Origin: Agromyces larvae | Lineage (GTDB): Bacteria > Actinomycetota > Actinomycetes > Actinomycetales > Microbacteriaceae | DNA length: 64,000 nt | Assembly: GCF_022811705.1 (NCBI RefSeq) | Contig: NZ_CP094528.1 | Location: 1,860,001-1,924,000 of the forward strand | Reading direction: 5' to 3' | Shown here: piece by piece, positions 1 through 8,358 of the stretch | How positions within the stretch are numbered: position 1 is the first letter of the stretch | How the letters are laid out: the number at the start of each line of letters is the position of its first letter | Program-made: the position numbers and the translations under genes | Notes under the pieces: generated by a model | The model's database searches: none | What the model saw: the letters and a program-made list of their open reading frames with translations, nothing else | Told to the model about the DNA's origin: nothing

Positions 1-377
1 GAGATGCCGATCAGGTCGGGTGCGGCGAGCGGGTTGCGCAGCAGCCGCTGGAAGATCGAGCCGGATGCTCCGAGCGCGAGCCCGACCAGCACCGCCGTGA
101 TCGCCCGGGGCATGCGCAGGCCCCGCACGATGAAGTCGGTCGCCGGGTCGCCGAAGCCGAGCGCGGATGCGAGCACGTCCAGCGGGGGCAGCAGCACGCT
201 GCCGACGGTCATCGAGGTGACGAACAGCACCGCGCACACCGCCGCGAGCGACGCGGTGACGACCGCCGCGCGCCGACTCCGCGACATCCGGTCGGCATGG
301 AACGACCCGCCCGCCGCGACCGACGCACCCGAGGGCCGCGTCCTCGCGCTCGCGTGGATCCGCCCGGTGGCGCTCAC
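1..377 (-). CDS. FecCD-family iron-siderophore ABC permease (partial, C-terminus off window)
   Basis: Second membrane permease of an iron(III)-siderophore importer. About 125 N-terminal residues are visible: a basic start, a first membrane helix (AAVVTASLAAVCAVLFVTS), then the FecCD signature around RAITAVLVGLALGASG and RNPLAAPDLIGIS. The GTG start (375-377) overlaps the stop of the upstream permease as GTGA, which indicates translational coupling. It is probably the partner of the permease at 374-1387 in a heterodimeric channel, with the ATPase expected further left outside the window. Family assignment is firm; the cargo siderophore cannot be told. Confidence 0.9.
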   Translation of the reverse strand, partial: MSATGRIHASARTRPSGASVAAGGSFHADRMSRSRRAAVVTASLAAVCAVLFVTSMTVGSVLLPPLDVLASALGFGDPATDFIVRGLRMPRAITAVLVGLALGASGSIFQRLLRNPLAAPDLIGI

Positions 378-1387
378 AGCTCGACGCTCCGCCGCATCCG
401 CACCAGCGCGACGAACACGGGCGCGCCCACGATGCCCACGATCACGCCGACCTGCACCTCGGCGGGCGCGACCACCACGCGGCCGAGCACATCGCACGCG
501 AGCAGCAACGTCGGGCCGAGCACCAGGCTGAACGGCAGGATCCAGCGGTAGTCGGGCCCGGTGGCGAGGCGCGCCAGGTGCGGCACCATGAGCCCGACGA
601 ACGCGATCGGGCCGCACGCCGCCGTCGCGGCGCCGCACAGCACCGCCACGACCGCGAACAGGACGCCCCGCGTCATCCGCACCCTCGTGCCGAGCGATCG
701 GGCCAGATCGTCGCCGAGCGCGAGCGCGTTCAGCGGACGCGCCGCGAACATCGCGACCGCGAGGCCTGCCGCCAGGAACGGCCAGAGCTGGCCGATCACC
801 GGCCAGTACCGCCCCGCGAGTGCACCGACCTGCCAGAACCGCAGCTCGTTCAGCGCGTCGACGTGCATGAGCACGAGCGCCGACGTCAGCGACGACGCGA
901 CCGCGGTGACGACCACGCCGGCGAGCGCGAGCTTGGTCGGCGTCGCGCCTTCGCGTCCGAACGACGCGATGCCGTACACGGTCACGGTCGCCAGGCCGGC
1001 GCCGAGGAACGCGAACCAGACCGCCGCGCCGACCGCGCCCGAGCCGGCCACGGTCACGGCGAGGACGACGGCGAGTGCCGCCCCCGAGTTGATGCCGAGC
1101 ACGCCGGGGTCGGCGAGCGGGTTGCGCGCCACCCCCTGCAGCAGCGCCCCGCTGACTGCGAGCGCCGCGCCGACGAGGAGGCCGAGCACGGTCCGCGGCA
1201 CCCGCATGTCGAGCAGCACGGTCAGCTCGGTCGGGGTGAGCGCACCGCCGGCGGTGATCGCCCGGGATCCGAGCAGGATGCTCGCCGCACACGCCGCGCC
1301 GAGCGCGAGCACCGAGACCGCGAGTGCCGCCGCGAGCCCGAGCCCACCGCGACGGCGGACGGGCGGGCGCGTGGCGGCCTGCGTCAT
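374..1387 (-). CDS. FecCD-family iron-siderophore ABC transporter permease
   Basis: Inner-membrane permease of a BtuC/FecCD-type importer, about 337 residues with 9-10 hydrophobic segments. Family landmarks are visible: RVPRTVLGLLVGAALAVSGA, the NPLADPGVLGINSGA loop, and the late GPIAFVGLMVPHLAR motif that contacts the ATPase. I chose the ATG at 1387, 13 bp after the binding-protein stop; a start at 1429 would overlap that gene by 29 bp. It forms an operon with the upstream lipoprotein (1401-2399) and the coupled downstream permease, so it should be induced on iron starvation through the iron box at 2423-2441. Confidence 0.92.
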   Translation of the reverse strand: MTQAATRPPVRRRGGLGLAAALAVSVLALGAACAASILLGSRAITAGGALTPTELTVLLDMRVPRTVLGLLVGAALAVSGALLQGVARNPLADPGVLGINSGAALAVVLAVTVAGSGAVGAAVWFAFLGAGLATVTVYGIASFGREGATPTKLALAGVVVTAVASSLTSALVLMHVDALNELRFWQVGALAGRYWPVIGQLWPFLAAGLAVAMFAARPLNALALGDDLARSLGTRVRMTRGVLFAVVAVLCGAATAACGPIAFVGLMVPHLARLATGPDYRWILPFSLVLGPTLLLACDVLGRVVVAPAEVQVGVIVGIVGAPVFVALVRMRRSVEL

Positions 1388-1400
1388 TCGATCGCCCGCC

Positions 1401-2399
1401 TCACTCGACGACGAGATCGGGGTTCGCACCCTCGACGAACGCGGTGAGTGCCTGCAACTGGGCGGTGTAGTCGGGGTAGGTGTGCAGCCAGTAGGCCGGC
1501 CACGTGGTGGTCTGGCCCGCGGCGAACGCCGCGATCTGCGACGAGATCGGCTGGTCGGCGAGGGTCTGCTCGTTCGCCGGGTGGTTGCGGTCGTCGAAGA
1601 GCAGCACGTCCGCCTGGTAGGCGTCGGCGTTCTCGAAGCTCAGCGTCTGCCAGTACGGGAAGTCGGGGTCGGGCTCGCTCGGCACGATGATGTCGAGGCC
1701 CCACGAGCGCAGGTCGAGCAGCTCGGGCGCGTACTCGGGCACGGCGATCGCGTAGCTGTCGTCGTACGGGCTGATCGCGAGCGCAGTGAGCCCGGGCTTG
1801 GCCGCCACCGCCTCCTGGAAGGCGGCGACCGCGTCGTCGAACTCCGCACGCTGCGCGTCGATCACCGCGGTGTCGGCGCCGAGCGACTCGGCGAGTTCGG
1901 CGTAGCCCTCGATGAGGTCGACGATCGAGTCGCCCTGAGCGGCACCAACGACCGGCGCCAGCTCGCCGAGCTTCTTGCTCGACTCCTCGACGCCGTCCTC
2001 CAGGCCCGAGTACGCCTGCTCGACCGGCCACCAGTCGCCGACGATGAGGTCGGGCTGCAGCGCGGCGGCCTTCTCGACATCGATCTTGCCCCACTCCTCG
2101 CCGAGCACCTCGATGCCGTCGAAGTCGACGCCCTGCAGGCCCACGTCGCTGTCGAGGTCGCCGTCCGCGTAGATGCCGACGGGCGTGATGCCGAACGACA
2201 TGAGCACCTTCGCGGCGTATGCGTGCGCGATGATGCGCTCGGGCACGTGGTCGGCGGTGTACGTCTCACCGTCGCCCGAGGTGTAGCTCCAGGCCACGTC
2301 GCCCGATCCGGCATCGGCGGCGGGGGTCGCGCAGCCCGCGAGGGCGAGGGCTGCGCTCGCGGCCACTGCCGCGAAGGGGATGAGACGGCGTGCGCGCAT
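1401..2399 (-). CDS. iron-siderophore ABC transporter substrate-binding lipoprotein
   Basis: 332-residue extracytoplasmic solute-binding protein of the FecB/FepB class (periplasmic-binding fold III). A type II signal peptide ends in a lipobox LAGC with the acylated Cys at residue 23, so it should be tethered to the outer membrane face. The body carries family features such as ERIIAHAYAAKVLMSFGITP near residue 55 and DLIVGDWW near residue 118. It is the first gene of a three-gene operon with two FecCD permeases and lies about 24 bp downstream of a DtxR/IdeR-type palindrome, which predicts repression by iron-loaded IdeR (a gene for which sits at 25,056). Siderophore specificity is unknown. Confidence 0.92.
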   Translation of the reverse strand: MRARRLIPFAAVAASAALALAGCATPAADAGSGDVAWSYTSGDGETYTADHVPERIIAHAYAAKVLMSFGITPVGIYADGDLDSDVGLQGVDFDGIEVLGEEWGKIDVEKAAALQPDLIVGDWWPVEQAYSGLEDGVEESSKKLGELAPVVGAAQGDSIVDLIEGYAELAESLGADTAVIDAQRAEFDDAVAAFQEAVAAKPGLTALAISPYDDSYAIAVPEYAPELLDLRSWGLDIIVPSEPDPDFPYWQTLSFENADAYQADVLLFDDRNHPANEQTLADQPISSQIAAFAAGQTTTWPAYWLHTYPDYTAQLQALTAFVEGANPDLVVE

Positions 2400-2422
2400 C
2401 GGGACACTCCAGGTAGGCGAAA

Positions 2423-2441
2423 TGAGGTAAGCCTTACCTTA
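2423..2441 (-). promoter_or_regulatory. DtxR/IdeR-type iron box
   Basis: A 15-bp perfect palindrome AGGTAAGcCTTACCT is centred at 2432, inside a 19-bp frame that matches the known TTAGGTTAGSCTAACCTAA-type iron box of actinobacteria. It lies 24 bp upstream of the binding-protein start, where a bound repressor would block the promoter. Confidence 0.85.
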
Positions 2442-2514
2442 GCGCGACGACGGTGGTGTGTTCGACCGGATGACGCGCTCCGTCGCCGTGCGATCGTGGC
2501 GCCCGCGCTGTCGC

Positions 2515-2544
2515 TTGACAATATTTCTTGTCAATCCGTAGGGT
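2515..2544 (+). promoter_or_regulatory. promoter with overlapping inverted-repeat operator
   Basis: A -35 hexamer TTGACA (2515-2520) and a -10-like TAGGGT (2539-2544) are 18 bp apart. The -35 is half of a perfect inverted repeat TTGACAA-N6-TTGTCAA (2515-2534), a good operator for the winged-helix regulator that starts two bases after the -10. The arrangement suggests autorepression and a leaderless transcript. Confidence 0.65.
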
Positions 2545-2545
2545 G

Positions 2546-3127
2546 ATGACTGTGGACGACATCCGAGTGCTCACCGATCCCGCCGTCGTGGAGGCGGCGC
2601 TCGATCCGATCCGCGCCTCGATCCTTGAGGCGCTGGCGGAGCCGGGGTCTGCGGCAACGGTCGCAGCCTCGATCGGGCTCACCCGCCAGAAGGTGAACTA
2701 CCACCTCAAGACGCTCGAAGCCCACGGGCTGGTGGAGTCGGCCGAAGAACGCGTGTGGGGCGGTATCACCGAGCGATTCGTCCGTCGCGCCGCGCGGCGA
2801 TTCGTCGTCGCCCCCGGCGTGCTGCAGCCGACCGACCTCAATCCCGACGCGGTCGCCGACCGGCTCTCGGCGGCGTACCTCATCGCGGTCGGAGCGCGAA
2901 CCGTCTCCGAGGTGGGTGCGCTCGCCGGCCGCACGGAACCCCCGGCACGATTGCCGACCCTGACCGTCGACACAGTCATCGGATTCCGATCCGCTGGCGA
3001 CCGCGCCGCCTTCACCGCCGACCTCCAGTCGGCCCTGGCCGAACTGGTCGCCAGATACCACCACGACGACGGACGACCACACCGTCTGACCGTCTCGTCG
3101 TACCCACGACCGAAGGAGTCGTCATGA
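2546..3127 (+). CDS. ArsR-like winged-helix transcriptional regulator
   Basis: 193-residue DNA-binding protein. The N-terminal third is a winged helix: ALDPIRASILEALAEPGSA, then recognition helix TRQKVNYHLKTLEAHGLV, as in ArsR/MarR-like one-component regulators. The C-terminal half has an alpha/beta segment seen in HTH proteins that precede SRPBCC genes. I chose ATG 2546, which directly follows the -10 hexamer; GTG 2552 is an alternative for a leaderless message. The stop overlaps the next start as ATGA, so it is coupled to the SRPBCC gene. It probably represses its own operon through the inverted repeat at 2515-2534. The inducer is unknown. Confidence 0.85.
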   Translation: MTVDDIRVLTDPAVVEAALDPIRASILEALAEPGSAATVAASIGLTRQKVNYHLKTLEAHGLVESAEERVWGGITERFVRRAARRFVVAPGVLQPTDLNPDAVADRLSAAYLIAVGARTVSEVGALAGRTEPPARLPTLTVDTVIGFRSAGDRAAFTADLQSALAELVARYHHDDGRPHRLTVSSYPRPKESS

Positions 3128-3618
3128 CCGATCCAATTCAACCCGACCCCGGGCACTCCGAGGACTCCGAGCTCACCGAGCGCGTCGAGTACCGACTCGA
3201 ACGCAGGTACGAGGTGGCCGCCACCCCCGAGCAGGTGTGGGACGCGATCGCCACCGCAGAGGGCATCGCGACCTGGATGGTGCCCACCCGACTCGAACCT
3301 CGGGTCGGAGGCGAGGTGTCGTTCGACGTCGGCGCGTTCGAATCGACGGGCGTCGTCACCGACTACACGCCGACCCGTCGATTCGCGTATGAGGAACCCT
3401 GGCCGCCGGTCGGCGGCCATGACTGGTCGCAGGTCACCCCGCTCGCGACCGAGTTCCTCGTCGAGTCGACCTCGGGCGGCAGTTGCGTCATCCGGGTCGT
3501 CTCGAGCGCATTCGGGACCGGGGCCGACTGGGAGCGCGAGTACTTCGACGAGATGGTCGACGGCTGGGCCGAGATGCTCGATCGGCTCGTCGCACGATTC
3601 GCCGTGCCGGCGCACTGA
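3124..3618 (+). CDS. SRPBCC (AHSA1/START-like) domain protein
   Basis: 164-residue protein of the Bet v 1/START-like fold. After an acidic N-terminus it shows the AHSA1 pattern RRYEVAATPEQVWDAIATAEG, then GEVSFDVG and the late WEREYFDEMVDGWAEML helix that closes the hydrophobic cavity. Such proteins bind hydrophobic ligands, but no specific ligand is known. The ATG at 3124 overlaps the regulator stop by four bases, and the pair ArsR-like/SRPBCC is a common actinobacterial operon. A metallo-beta-lactamase-fold gene follows 14 bp later, so all three may act on one small-molecule stress. Confidence 0.85.
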   Translation: MTDPIQPDPGHSEDSELTERVEYRLERRYEVAATPEQVWDAIATAEGIATWMVPTRLEPRVGGEVSFDVGAFESTGVVTDYTPTRRFAYEEPWPPVGGHDWSQVTPLATEFLVESTSGGSCVIRVVSSAFGTGADWEREYFDEMVDGWAEMLDRLVARFAVPAH

Positions 3619-3632
3619 GACGGAGGCATGGC

Positions 3633-4451
3633 ATGCTGACCGAGGTCGCCGACGGAGTGTTCGTGCACGAGAGCGAGTTCCTTCAGAGCAACACTGTCGC
3701 AGTGCGCGGCGACGACGGGGTGCTGCTCGTCGACCCCGGCATCACACGGGACGAGCTGGCCGGCATCGCAGAAGACCTCCGAGAGCGGGGCCTGCCCGTC
3801 GTAGCCGGATTCTCGACGCATCCGGATTGGGACCACGTGCTCTGGCACCCCGGCTTCGGCGAGGCGCCCCGGTACGGCACCGCCCACGGCGCGGCCGCGA
3901 TGGACGACCTGCTGTCGCAGCCGGACTGGGCGGCGCAGATCGCCGAGGGCCTGCCGCCCGAGCACGCCGACGAGATCCCGATGGAACTCCTGGGGCTCCT
4001 CACCGGACTGGCCGACGGAACCGAACGGGTGCCGTGGGACGGCCCCGAGATTCGGATCATCGAACATCGCGGGCATTCCGCCGGCCACGCCGCGCTCCTC
4101 GTCGAGTCGCGCGGCGTGCTCGTCGCGGGCGACATGCTCTCCGACATCCTGATGCCGTTCCTCGATCTCGAGGCCCCAGACCCGATCGACGACTACCTCG
4201 ACGCGCTGTCGCGGTTCGAAGCGGTCACCGACGAGGTCGACGCCGTCGTCCCGGGGCACGGTTCGATCGGCGGGCGGGACGAACTGCGCCGCCGAATCGA
4301 ACAGGACCGCGCCTACCTGCACGCAGTGCGCGACGGCCGCTCCCCCGACGACTCGCGGGTCGGCCCCTCCGCGCCGCTGGACTGGCTCGCCGACGTGGAT
4401 GCCTGGCAACGGCAGCGGCTCGCCGACAGATCGCCGCGCGCAAGATCGTGA
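3633..4451 (+). CDS. metallo-beta-lactamase-fold hydrolase
   Basis: 272-residue enzyme of the MBL superfamily. The first metal motif reads THPDWDH (about residues 62-68), a variant of HxHxDH in which the first His is displaced by one position. Later ligands are HRGHSAGHAALL (near residue 148), GDMLSD (Asp bridging ligand) and VPGHG (final His). The start ATG 3633 has CGGAGG seven bases upstream. It closes the HTH/SRPBCC operon. The fold is clear, the substrate is not; glyoxalase II-like thioesters or lactones are typical for the family. Confidence 0.82.
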   Translation: MLTEVADGVFVHESEFLQSNTVAVRGDDGVLLVDPGITRDELAGIAEDLRERGLPVVAGFSTHPDWDHVLWHPGFGEAPRYGTAHGAAAMDDLLSQPDWAAQIAEGLPPEHADEIPMELLGLLTGLADGTERVPWDGPEIRIIEHRGHSAGHAALLVESRGVLVAGDMLSDILMPFLDLEAPDPIDDYLDALSRFEAVTDEVDAVVPGHGSIGGRDELRRRIEQDRAYLHAVRDGRSPDDSRVGPSAPLDWLADVDAWQRQRLADRSPRARS

Positions 4452-4516
4452 ACCCGTCGGACGTGATCGAGCGTCCGGGACGCACCGATCGCTTCGAGGC
4501 GTGCTCGCGATGACAC

Positions 4517-5413
4517 CTAGGGATGGGCGGTCCGGCTGCGGTCGTTCGTGATGCGCGTGCGGTCGGCCGCGACCGCAAGGGCGATACGAACGAACGCGGC
4601 GACCGAGAGCGAACTCGATCTCTCGGGCCAGGCGACCGCGAACGTGGCGGGCGGCGCATCGACCACCGGGCGCCACTCGAGTTGCGAACGCGTGTTCCGT
4701 TCGGCGACCGAGGCGGGCAGGAGCGCGAGCATGCGTCCGAGTTCGATCTGTCGGAGCATCTGCGTCAGGTCACCGAACGGCGGAAGGCCTCCGCCGCGCG
4801 GCACGTAGACGTGGCTGCCCGGAGCGGCCGGATGGTGCTCCGCTTCGAGGTCGGTCAGATGGATCCCGTGCCGACCGGCGAGGGGGTGGTCGGCGGGAAG
4901 CGCCAGGAGTTGGGGTTCGCTGAGGAGGGGCTCCGAGTCGAGGCCCTCGGTGTCGAACGGTTCGACCACGATCGTCACGTCGGCCTCACCCGACCGGACG
5001 AGCGCCGGCTGTTCGCGCCAGCCTGTGAAGACGACCTCGAGAGGGACCGAGGGCTGCTCGGCGTCGTACCTGCTCAGCACCTCCTCGAGCAGGCCGCCCT
5101 CGACGTCGGCCTTGACCGCCAGCACGAGCTTGCCACCGCGGACCCGCGCTGACCGCCGTGCCCGCTCCGTGGCCGCGTCGAGCGCGCCGAGGGCGGTGCG
5201 CGCCTCGACGAGCAACTCCACGCCCACCTCGGTCAACGCCACCCTCCGAGTCGACCGCTCGAACAGCCGAACTCCGAGGTCCGCCTCGAGCGCGGACACG
5301 GCGCGCGACAGCGCCGGCGAGGCGATCCCGAGCCGCTCGGCCGCACGCGTGAAGTTCAGTTCCTCGGCCACCGCGACGAAGTAGCGCAGGGGCCGGGACT
5401 CCACCTGATTCAT
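4517..5413 (-). CDS. LysR-family transcriptional regulator
   Basis: 298-residue LysR regulator. The N-terminal winged helix is typical: LRYFVAVAEELNFTRAAERLGIASPALSRAVSALEADLGVRLFER, broken here only as a description of residues 8-53. The C-terminal half is the periplasmic-binding-like effector domain (GWREQPALVRSGEADVTIV). The ATG at 5413 follows TGGAGG and begins right before the HTH. It is divergent from an NmrA-like gene (5484) with 70 bp between, the usual layout of a LysR protein controlling its neighbour. Effector unknown. Confidence 0.88.
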   Translation of the reverse strand: MNQVESRPLRYFVAVAEELNFTRAAERLGIASPALSRAVSALEADLGVRLFERSTRRVALTEVGVELLVEARTALGALDAATERARRSARVRGGKLVLAVKADVEGGLLEEVLSRYDAEQPSVPLEVVFTGWREQPALVRSGEADVTIVVEPFDTEGLDSEPLLSEPQLLALPADHPLAGRHGIHLTDLEAEHHPAAPGSHVYVPRGGGLPPFGDLTQMLRQIELGRMLALLPASVAERNTRSQLEWRPVVDAPPATFAVAWPERSSSLSVAAFVRIALAVAADRTRITNDRSRTAHP

Positions 5414-5433
5414 GCCTCCAGGGTACGAGTCGC

Positions 5434-5446
5434 GACCGAAGCGGTC
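5434..5446. promoter_or_regulatory. candidate LysR operator (inverted repeat)
   Basis: GACCG-AAG-CGGTC, a perfect 5-bp-arm inverted repeat in the 70-bp gap between the divergent LysR and NmrA-like genes. It is short and lacks the T-N11-A form, so it is only a candidate. Confidence 0.3.
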
Positions 5447-5483
5447 CTTCTCCACCCGATGTACGCACGCAAGCATGGTGACC

Positions 5484-6353
5484 ATGATCGTCATCACGAC
5501 CCCTACCGGCACGATCGGTGCCTCCGTCGCCGAATCTCTGTACGCCGATGAGCTGCCGTTGCGCGTCATCGCACGCGACCCGTCCGCCCTCGCGCAGACG
5601 CTTCGCAGCGACGCAGACGTCATCGCCGGCAGCCACTCCGATCCCATCGTCCTCGATGCCGCGCTGTCCGGCGCCGACGCCGTGTTCGTGCTCGTCCCAC
5701 CCGACCTCGCCGCCGTGGACGTCGCCGAGCACTACCTCGGCTTCGCCCGTCCCATCGCGCGGGCGGTCCGCGACCACGGCGTCCCACGCGTCGTCGCCGT
5801 CTCCTCACTCGGCCGTGGATTCGCCGGCCCGGCCGGCATGCTCAGCGCGGCCTGGGCGATGGACGAGGTACTCGAATCGAGCGGTGCCGCCTACCGGTCG
5901 CTGCAGCCGGCCTTCTTCATGGAGAACCTCCTGCATCAGGCCTCGCTCATCCGCGAGCAGGGCGTCTTCGTGCTTCCCGCCGAGCCGGATCGGCCACTGG
6001 CCGCCGCGGCGACCGCGGACATCGCTCGAACCGCCGCCGGACTCCTGGCCGATCCGACCTGGACCGGCCAGGACGGCGTGCCCGTCCGCGAGCCCGTCGA
6101 TCACACACCGAACGAGATGGCGCAGATCATGTCCGACACGCTCGGGCGAACGATCCGCTTCCGGCAGACCTCGCTCGACGAGTACGGCGCCCAGTACGCC
6201 GCATTCGGGGCCAGCCCGGCGAGCATCACCGGGATGATCGAGATGGCCGAGGCACAAGCCGCGGGCGTCTACCCGAGCGTCGCACCGGGCGGCATCGGAA
6301 CCGGCTTCGCCGAATGGTGCGAACTCGTGCTCAGACCCGAGTTGACGCGTTGA
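5484..6353 (+). CDS. NmrA/SDR-like NAD(P)-binding protein
   Basis: 289-residue atypical short-chain dehydrogenase of the NmrA/quinone-oxidoreductase-2 type. The N-terminal Rossmann motif TTPTGTIG replaces GxxGxxG, followed by IARDPSAL (cofactor selectivity), GADAVFVLVPP and VVAVSSLG. The canonical YxxxK catalytic pair is not obvious, as usual in this subgroup, so it may be a redox sensor or reductase. ATG 5475 is an alternative start; ATG 5484 puts the Rossmann strand at the very N-terminus. Divergent from the LysR gene, which likely controls it. A strong hairpin terminator follows at 6408. Confidence 0.8.
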   Translation: MIVITTPTGTIGASVAESLYADELPLRVIARDPSALAQTLRSDADVIAGSHSDPIVLDAALSGADAVFVLVPPDLAAVDVAEHYLGFARPIARAVRDHGVPRVVAVSSLGRGFAGPAGMLSAAWAMDEVLESSGAAYRSLQPAFFMENLLHQASLIREQGVFVLPAEPDRPLAAAATADIARTAAGLLADPTWTGQDGVPVREPVDHTPNEMAQIMSDTLGRTIRFRQTSLDEYGAQYAAFGASPASITGMIEMAEAQAAGVYPSVAPGGIGTGFAEWCELVLRPELTR

Positions 6354-6407
6354 GCCGGTGAGGTCGGCGGCCGAGCCGAACACTGCTCCAACGGCCGCAC
6401 CCGGAAA

Positions 6408-6441
6408 CGAAACTGCCCCGCCGTCAGGCGGGGCAGTTTCG
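6408..6441. terminator. bidirectional hairpin terminator
   Basis: Perfect 15-bp stem (CGAAACTGCCCCGCC and its complement) with a GTCA loop, between the NmrA-like gene and the converging tRNA-Ala gene. The A-rich/T-rich flanks (GAAA/TTTC) make it usable in both directions. Confidence 0.8.
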
Positions 6442-6452
6442 ATGTTGCGGAC

Positions 6453-6528
6453 TGGTGGACCCAGGGGGATTCGAACCCCCGACCTTCTCATTGCGAACGA
6501 GACGCGCTACCAACTGCGCCATGGGCCC
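6453..6528 (-). tRNA. tRNA-Ala(CGC), CCA encoded
   Basis: Cloverleaf folds fully: acceptor GGGCCCA/TGGGTCC containing the G3:U70 alanine identity pair, D arm GCGC/GCGC, anticodon loop TTCGCAA (anticodon CGC, reading GCG), T arm GGGGG-TTCGAAT-CCCCC. The 3' CCA is encoded (6453-6455). Length 73 nt plus CCA. Confidence 0.95.
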
Positions 6529-6590
6529 GTGACCGGGTAACACCATATCACCCGTGCGAGCCCCGAACGAATCGAGCCGACCTCACTCGA

Positions 6591-7640
6591 TCAGACCGCC
6601 CGACGGCGGCGGCGGAGCACCGCGTCGAGGTCGTCGATGCCGGGGGTCGTCTCGCCGACGATGCCCATGCGCGCGTAGGGACTCGCCGGTTCGGCGACGG
6701 CCGACACCGACCCCGACGTCGGCTCCGCCTCCGCCGCCGGCTCGGCCGGTCGGGAAGGAAGGCGCGGCGGCTGGGGCGCGATCTCGGCGGCCCGTTCGGC
6801 GAGCTCGGCCTCCACGCCGGCACGGCGCAACTGCTCGGCCGCCTCGATCGAGGCCATCGCCGCGGCGGCGATCGTGCCCCGCGACAGTGTGAGCGGGCGC
6901 GGGAGGGGCTGCGGAGTCCACCCCGGCTCGTGCACCTCCTCGGCCGGGAGCTCGATGGGCTCGAACGGCTCGGCGACGACCGGCTCCGCCGGCGCGACGG
7001 CGACCGGCACGATCGCACGCCCCGCTCGCGCGAGCCGGGCGAGCTCGGCCAACGCCACGACGACGCCGACGGCCGCCACGATCGCGACCGCGGACGGCAG
7101 CCCGAACGGCAGGCCGACCAGGCCGACCACGAGCGCGAGCAGCGAGGCGAGCAGCAGCAGGCTGCGCCGGCCACGACGCCTCCGGAGTCGGCGGCGCTGC
7201 GCCGCGAGATCGGGTGCCGGGGCAGCGGCGGTCGCGACATCCGACTGCGCGACATCCGACTGCGACTCTGCCCGCACGACGTCGATCGGCGCCGTGGCGA
7301 GCGCGCGCAGCGCGAGCTCGCGCGCGTCGCGAGCCGCCTGCTCGGCCGCGACGCGCTCGGCGATCGCGAGCTGTTCGGCCGCCTCCGCCTCGGCACGGGC
7401 GGTCGCCTCGTGCTCGGCGAGGATGCGCTGCTGCGTGGCGACCTCGCGCGCCGACACCTCGAGCCGCACCGGCTCGGGCGTCTCGCTCGTCTCGGCGATG
7501 ATGCGGATCGTCTGCCCGAGCCGCACCGCATTGCGCTCGGTCGCCAGATACTGCCGGCGTCGCAGCCAGCTCGGCAGCAGGTACGCGACCCAGAGCACTG
7601 CGGCGGCCGCCATCAGCACACCCCCGCCGATCACGTCCAT
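6591..7640 (-). CDS. GlpR-like membrane protein (gephyrin-like receptor family)
   Basis: 349-residue membrane protein with an N-terminal helix (GGGVLMAAAAVLWVAYLLP, residues 5-23) followed by LRRRQYL, a long Ala/Glu/Arg coiled region (90-125), two more hydrophobic helices (about 158-200) and a disordered C-terminal half ending in a basic tail. This layout and the position next to rimJ and galU match actinobacterial GlpR, the membrane receptor for gephyrin-like Glp in corynebacterial cell division. That identity is inferred from synteny and shape. The usual neighbouring glp/moeA gene is missing here. Start ATG 7640. Confidence 0.6.
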   Translation of the reverse strand: MDVIGGGVLMAAAAVLWVAYLLPSWLRRRQYLATERNAVRLGQTIRIIAETSETPEPVRLEVSAREVATQQRILAEHEATARAEAEAAEQLAIAERVAAEQAARDARELALRALATAPIDVVRAESQSDVAQSDVATAAAPAPDLAAQRRRLRRRRGRRSLLLLASLLALVVGLVGLPFGLPSAVAIVAAVGVVVALAELARLARAGRAIVPVAVAPAEPVVAEPFEPIELPAEEVHEPGWTPQPLPRPLTLSRGTIAAAAMASIEAAEQLRRAGVEAELAERAAEIAPQPPRLPSRPAEPAAEAEPTSGSVSAVAEPASPYARMGIVGETTPGIDDLDAVLRRRRRAV

Positions 7641-7691
7641 GGGTCAACGTTAGGGGACGCCGCGCGCTCGACCGAGCCCGGGCCGGGTGTG

Positions 7692-8357
7692 TCAGCGATC
7701 CGACACGCGAAGTGGGGTCACCGCCGCCGCTCGATCGCTGTCGGGGATGTGCGCGGCGGCGGACGGCACCCGACCGTCGCGCCACCGGCCGAGCACGCCG
7801 CCTCGCCCCAGCTCTTCGGCGACGAGCGCGAACGAGAAGTGGTCGCGCCAGTCGCCGTCGATGTGGATGAACCGTCGCCGCAGCCCCTCGTAGCGGAACC
7901 CGAGCTTCTCGACGACGCGCAGACTGGGCGCGTTCTCGGGCCGGATGCAGATCTCCATACGGTGCAGCCGCAGCACCCCGAAGCAGTAGTCGGTGGCCAA
8001 CGCCACCGCGGTCGGGGTGATGCCGCGCCCCGCGAAGCCCTGCGCGACCCAGTACCCGATCGAGGCGCTCGACAGCGATCCGTGCGTGATCGACGAGACG
8101 TTCAACTGGCCGACCAGTCGCCCCTCGTACTCGATCAGGAACGGCAGCGCGCTGCCCGCCCGCGCGTGCGCGAGCAGATTGCGGATGCTCGCCTTCGTGT
8201 CGATGATCGTGCCGCCACCGGGGTAGGTCGCCTCCCACTGGCGCAGCCAGCTGCGGTTGTCGAGCAGCACCTGCTCGAGCGGACGGGCATCGCGGGCCCG
8301 GATGGGACGGAGCACGACCTCGTCGTCGCGAAGGGTCGGCAGCAGCGCGGCCGGCAT
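7692..8357 (-). CDS. RimJ/RimL-like GNAT N-acetyltransferase
   Basis: 221-residue GNAT enzyme. Visible motifs are VVLRPIRARDARPLEQ (N-terminal strand and helix 1), the acetyl-CoA pyrophosphate loop in VAQGFAGRGITPTAVAL, and the C-terminal ENAPSLRVVEKLGFRYEG motif typical of RimJ/RimL. These proteins acetylate N-terminal amino groups, often of ribosomal proteins. The ATG lies one base after the galU stop, so it is co-transcribed with galU and followed by the GlpR-like gene, a conserved actinobacterial order. Exact substrate not known. Confidence 0.87.
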   Translation of the reverse strand: MPAALLPTLRDDEVVLRPIRARDARPLEQVLLDNRSWLRQWEATYPGGGTIIDTKASIRNLLAHARAGSALPFLIEYEGRLVGQLNVSSITHGSLSSASIGYWVAQGFAGRGITPTAVALATDYCFGVLRLHRMEICIRPENAPSLRVVEKLGFRYEGLRRRFIHIDGDWRDHFSFALVAEELGRGGVLGRWRDGRVPSAAAHIPDSDRAAAVTPLRVSDR

Positions 8358-8358
8358 C

